A stretch of 10,090 nt of DNA. It comes from Bacteroidota bacterium (GTDB lineage Bacteria > Bacteroidota > Bacteroidia > UBA7662). Of this stretch, positions 8,185 to 10,090 are shown one piece after another. The stretch spans positions 1 through 10,090 of the forward strand of contig VGGT01000052.1 in assembly GCA_016868485.1 (NCBI GenBank), read 5' to 3'. The notes below the pieces were generated by a model. It saw only the letters and a program-made list of their open reading frames with translations. It did no database searches and was not told the DNA's origin. The translations under genes and the position numbers were made by a program. The first letter of the stretch is position 1, and every line of letters begins with the position of its first letter.

Positions 8185-8798
8185 TCCACAGGCAATCCTG
8201 CCGATGGAAAGGATTGGGCATGTTCCGCAATAAATTTTAGAATTTCCTCTCGCCCACGTCCAGTTTGGGCCGATGAAAAGAAATGGCATTGAGGTGGGCT
8301 TGGGAGGGCAGACAGAAATACTTCTGTTTGTTTTTTGAGGGCTGTTGACTTTAGTTTATCGGTTTTTGTAAAAATTATGGCAAAAGAACGTTGATTTTGA
8401 GCCAGTAAACGTGCAAATTCAAGGTCGTTGGGTCGTGGCTCTACCCGACAATCAATGAGCAACAGCACAAAACACAGGTTACTTCTTTTGGAAAGGTAAG
8501 CCTTGAGGTGTTTGGACCATTCGCTGCGCATATTCTGAGATACTCGGGCATAGCCATAGCCGGGTAGGTCGGCCAAATAGGATTGATTTCCAACTTGATA
8601 ATGGTTGATGGTTTGCGTTTTTCCGGGTTGTCCGGACGTTCGAGCCAATCCTTTATGTCCGGCCAGCATATTGATGAGCGAGGATTTACCCACATTCGAA
8701 CGGCCTGCTACAGCGAATTCGGCGCGGTCTGGGGTAGGCATCTTCTGTACATCGAGTTGACTCGACACATACACAAATGGGGGTGGGGTTGACTTCAT
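8181..8798 (-). CDS. engB: Ribosome biogenesis GTP-binding protein EngB (YihA/YsxC)
   Basis: This 205-residue GTPase is needed for assembly of the 50S ribosomal subunit. All GTPase motifs are visible: G1 P-loop GRSNVGKS (32-39), the switch I region with SGQPGKTQTIN (55-65), G3 DLPGYG (77-82), G4 TKTDK (144-148) and G5 SSA (175-177). GYGYARVS after G3 and GRGREEI near the end are EngB hallmarks. Length is normal. The ATG at 8798 is supported by conserved family spacing to the P-loop and by a TACCTTTG promoter box only 5 bp upstream, which implies a leaderless or nearly leaderless mRNA. The gene is divergent from ubiE and convergent with the nuclease gene; its TAG overlaps that gene's TAA by 4 bp. 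Confidence 0.97.
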   Translation of the reverse strand: MKSTPPPFVYVSSQLDVQKMPTPDRAEFAVAGRSNVGKSSLINMLAGHKGLARTSGQPGKTQTINHYQVGNQSYLADLPGYGYARVSQNMRSEWSKHLKAYLSKRSNLCFVLLLIDCRVEPRPNDLEFARLLAQNQRSFAIIFTKTDKLKSTALKKQTEVFLSALPSPPQCHFFSSAQTGRGREEILKFIAEHAQSFPSAGLPVD

Positions 8799-8803
8799 CC
8801 GTA

Positions 8804-8811
8804 CAAAGGTA
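8804..8811 (-). promoter_or_regulatory. engB: -7 promoter box for engB
   Basis: Read on the minus strand this is TACCTTTG, a full match to TAnnTTTG. It ends 5 bp before the engB ATG, so transcription would begin at or within a few bases of the start codon. No clear -33 element is visible at normal spacing. Confidence 0.5.
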
Positions 8812-8831
8812 GGGTATGGCTAATTATGTCG

Positions 8832-8839
8832 TATCTTTG
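8832..8839 (+). promoter_or_regulatory. -7 promoter box for the ubiE-porT operon
   Basis: TATCTTTG, followed by C, matches TAnnTTTG exactly and is the same octamer as upstream of rpmE2. It lies 149 bp before the assigned ubiE start, which implies a long leader starting near 8845. It is only 20 bp from the minus-strand engB box, so the two promoters are back to back and could influence each other. Confidence 0.6.
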
Positions 8840-8849
8840 CAACTTTTTA

Positions 8850-8894
8850 ATGCACAGTGCGTTTAGTCTAGTAATTTGGTCACAGTGCATTTAG
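8850..8894 (+). other. Possible 14-codon upstream ORF in the ubiE leader
   Basis: An ATG about 10 bp after the -7 box opens a short frame encoding MHSAFSLVIWSQCI, ending at TAG inside the second leader repeat. Its ATG would be within a few bases of the transcript 5' end, as in leaderless translation. It resembles no leader peptide I know, and a frame this short can arise by chance. Listed because it precedes a gene with a TTG start and a long leader. Confidence 0.2.
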
Positions 8895-8931
8895 TCTAGA
8901 TATCAGGCCATCATCTCGAGCACTTAGTCTA
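8853..8931 (+). repeat. Direct repeats in the ubiE leader
   Basis: CACAGTGCGTTTAGTCTAG (8853-8871) recurs as CACAGTGCATTTAGTCTAG (8881-8899), matching at 18 of 19 positions with a 28-bp period. A third shorter copy, GCACTTAGTCTA (8920-8931), matches 11 of 12 bases of copy two and begins 33 bp later. The CACAGTG core is a small palindrome with a central A. All copies lie downstream of the promoter box and upstream of ubiE, so they would be in the transcript leader. They may be a protein-binding site on DNA or RNA, or the remnant of a local duplication. Confidence 0.8.
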
Positions 8932-8952
8932 TTTTACCAGCTCAGGGACCAA
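8876..8952 (+). promoter_or_regulatory. Possible RNA fold in the ubiE leader
   Basis: TTGGTC (8876-8881) can pair with GACCAA (8947-8952), and inside it AGTGC (8884-8888) can pair with GCACT (8920-8924). The inner pairing uses bases from repeat copies two and three. This suggests the leader RNA could fold, but the stems are short, the loops large and no known riboswitch class is evident. Found by eye; no folding energy was computed. Confidence 0.25.
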
Positions 8953-8987
8953 TTTGACAACACAAGAACTACTCAACTCACCATAGA

Positions 8988-9716
8988 TTGCCCAGCATAA
9001 CCCCATATCCCGGACAGGCCGGAACCAAAAAAGAACAGGTTGCAGATATGTTCGACTCCATTTCGGAGCGCTACGACCTGCTCAACCGTGTATTGTCGCT
9101 TGGAATTGATGTACAATGGCGTAAACGTGTACTGAAAAGACTTAGGCCGTATGCACCCCAGAGCATATTGGATGTCGCTACCGGCACGGGTGATTTAGCT
9201 ATTGGTCTTCTTCAATTGAAACCAAAAGAGGTTGTTGGCCTCGATCTTTCTCCGGGCATGTTGGCGCAGGCAGATCAGAAAGTCAGAAAAAGGGGATTAG
9301 CGGATCGAATTCAGCTCGTAGAAGGCGACAGCGAACAATTGCCCTTTGCTCAAGATTATTTTGATGCGGTGACTGTTGCCTTTGGCGTGCGCAATTTTGA
9401 GCAACTGGAACAGGGATTATCGGAGATGGCTAGGGTACTGAAAAGTGGCGGTGTGGTGGCTATTCTTGAGTTTTCGCGTTCGCGTGTGCCGCTCGTCGCG
9501 CCCTTATTTAAATTGTATTTTCACCATATATTACCCGCATTGGGTCGATGGGTGTCGCGTGATGCCTCGGCTTACACATATTTACCCGCCTCTGTGGCGG
9601 CATTCCCGGAAGGAGACGAATTTCTGCGTATTTTACAAAAGTCCGGCTTTTGTGAAGCACAACAAGAACGGCTGACATTTGGGATTTGTACCTTATATAC
9701 CGCACAAAAGAAATGA
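8988..9716 (+). CDS. ubiE: Demethylmenaquinone methyltransferase UbiE/MenG
   Basis: A 242-residue class I SAM-dependent methyltransferase that C-methylates demethylmenaquinone in the last step of menaquinone synthesis. Bacteroidota generally use menaquinone, so the MenG role is expected. Motifs: KKEQVADMFDSISERYDLLN (14-33), SAM motif I DVATGTGD (62-69), acidic residue D86 in GLDLSPGML, GDSEQLPF (113-120), AFGVRN (131-136), and the UbiE signature YTYLPASVAAFP near residue 196. The TTG start at 8988 is chosen because it gives MPSITPY before KKEQV, matching family N-termini. No ATG or GTG exists in frame back to the stop at 8955, and the next ATG (9048) would cut into the conserved N-terminal helix. 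It overlaps the porT-like ATG by 4 bp (ATGA), indicating a coupled operon. Confidence 0.95.
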   Translation: MPSITPYPGQAGTKKEQVADMFDSISERYDLLNRVLSLGIDVQWRKRVLKRLRPYAPQSILDVATGTGDLAIGLLQLKPKEVVGLDLSPGMLAQADQKVRKRGLADRIQLVEGDSEQLPFAQDYFDAVTVAFGVRNFEQLEQGLSEMARVLKSGGVVAILEFSRSRVPLVAPLFKLYFHHILPALGRWVSRDASAYTYLPASVAAFPEGDEFLRILQKSGFCEAQQERLTFGICTLYTAQKK

Positions 9717-10090
9717 GCGCATCCATCAAAATTCAGTATTGGCCTTTTTTTGCCGCCCTATTTTTTGGATTGTCAACAGCCAACGTGCATGCCCAAATGA
9801 ATTTTAGTCATTACGACGAAAAGGCGGTTCATTATGGGTTCTTGGTTGGCCTCAACAGCAGTGGATTCGCCATCAGTCTAGACGATGCCGTATTGGAGCG
9901 CGACGATAGTTTGCGGTACGTGCGCTCTGGCCATGGTCCAGGTTTTCACCTCGGTGTGGTCAGTGACTTCCGCTTGGCAGAACATGCCGCTCTGCGTTTT
10001 ACGCCAACTTTGATGTTTTTGCAGCGCGATATGTATTATAGCTATACCCGGCCAAGCAGTGATTTACGTAAGTCGGTGCAAATGGCGAAC
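9713..10090 (+). CDS. porT: PorT-family outer-membrane protein, 3' truncated
   Basis: The first 126 codons of a gene running off the right edge. It opens with a signal peptide (MSASIKIQYW, a hydrophobic stretch, a likely cut near VHAQ at 25-28). The mature start, FSHYDEKAVHYGFLVGLNSS, is typical of PorT: a Tyr/Phe-rich first strand of a small outer-membrane beta-barrel. GFHLGVVSDFRLAEHAALRF and PTLMFLQRDMYYSY continue the alternating pattern of strands ending in aromatics. PorT is required for type IX secretion in Porphyromonas and gliding Bacteroidota. Placement directly after ubiE with a 4-bp ATGA overlap is an arrangement I recall as common in Bacteroidota, and it strengthens the call over a generic PorT-like barrel protein. 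About half the gene is probably missing, since family members are usually around 220-250 residues. Its presence fits the two T9SS-tailed proteins in the window. Confidence 0.85.
   Translation, partial: MSASIKIQYWPFFAALFFGLSTANVHAQMNFSHYDEKAVHYGFLVGLNSSGFAISLDDAVLERDDSLRYVRSGHGPGFHLGVVSDFRLAEHAALRFTPTLMFLQRDMYYSYTRPSSDLRKSVQMAN

Noticed and set aside
8193..8216. Inverted repeat CAATCC/GGATTG near the convergent gene ends
   Set aside because: It has no T run in either direction and lies within engB codons, so it is not a convincing terminator.
8853..8931. CRISPR-like array
   Set aside because: Only two full repeats of 19 bp with a 9-bp gap and a third partial copy; repeat and spacer sizes are wrong, and no cas genes are near.

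Overview
The window looks like chromosomal DNA from a member of the Bacteroidota. The evidence is two proteins with type IX secretion (T9SS) C-terminal sorting tails, a PorT-family gene directly behind ubiE/menG, TAnnTTTG promoter boxes (TATCTTTG upstream of rpmE2 and ubiE, TACCTTTG upstream of engB), no obvious Shine-Dalgarno sequences at the starts, and a type B ribosomal protein L31. I cannot place it below phylum level from the sequence alone.

Layout on the + strand: (1) the 3' part of a thiamine-dependent 2-oxoacid dehydrogenase E1 beta region (to 677); (2) a 1920-residue secreted all-beta modular protein (724-6486), with five jelly-roll/MAM-like modules, three Ig/Fn3-like repeats, four CARDB-like modules and a T9SS tail; (3) rpmE2 (6546-6794) with its own promoter box and a strong intrinsic terminator; (4) a secreted endonuclease/exonuclease/phosphatase-fold protein with a T9SS-like tail (about 6799-8184), whose N-terminal codons appear to run through the rpmE2 terminator. 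On the - strand comes engB (8181-8798), the ribosome-assembly GTPase, which overlaps the nuclease gene tail to tail by 4 bp. After a short divergent promoter region come (5) ubiE/menG (8988-9716), preceded by an unusually structured leader of about 140 nt with repeats, and (6) the 5' part of a porT-like gene (from 9713, running off the window), whose ATG overlaps the ubiE stop as ATGA.

The genes fall into housekeeping (E1, L31, EngB, MenG) and the T9SS surface programme (two probable cargo proteins and PorT). The region is mostly ordinary core genome with two accessory secreted proteins. I do not see a defence system, mobile element, CRISPR array, rRNA or tRNA. The least explained parts are the repeat-bearing ubiE leader (8845-8987), the terminator embedded in the nuclease reading frame (6819-6842), and the giant protein, which has a clear architecture but no recognisable catalytic domain.
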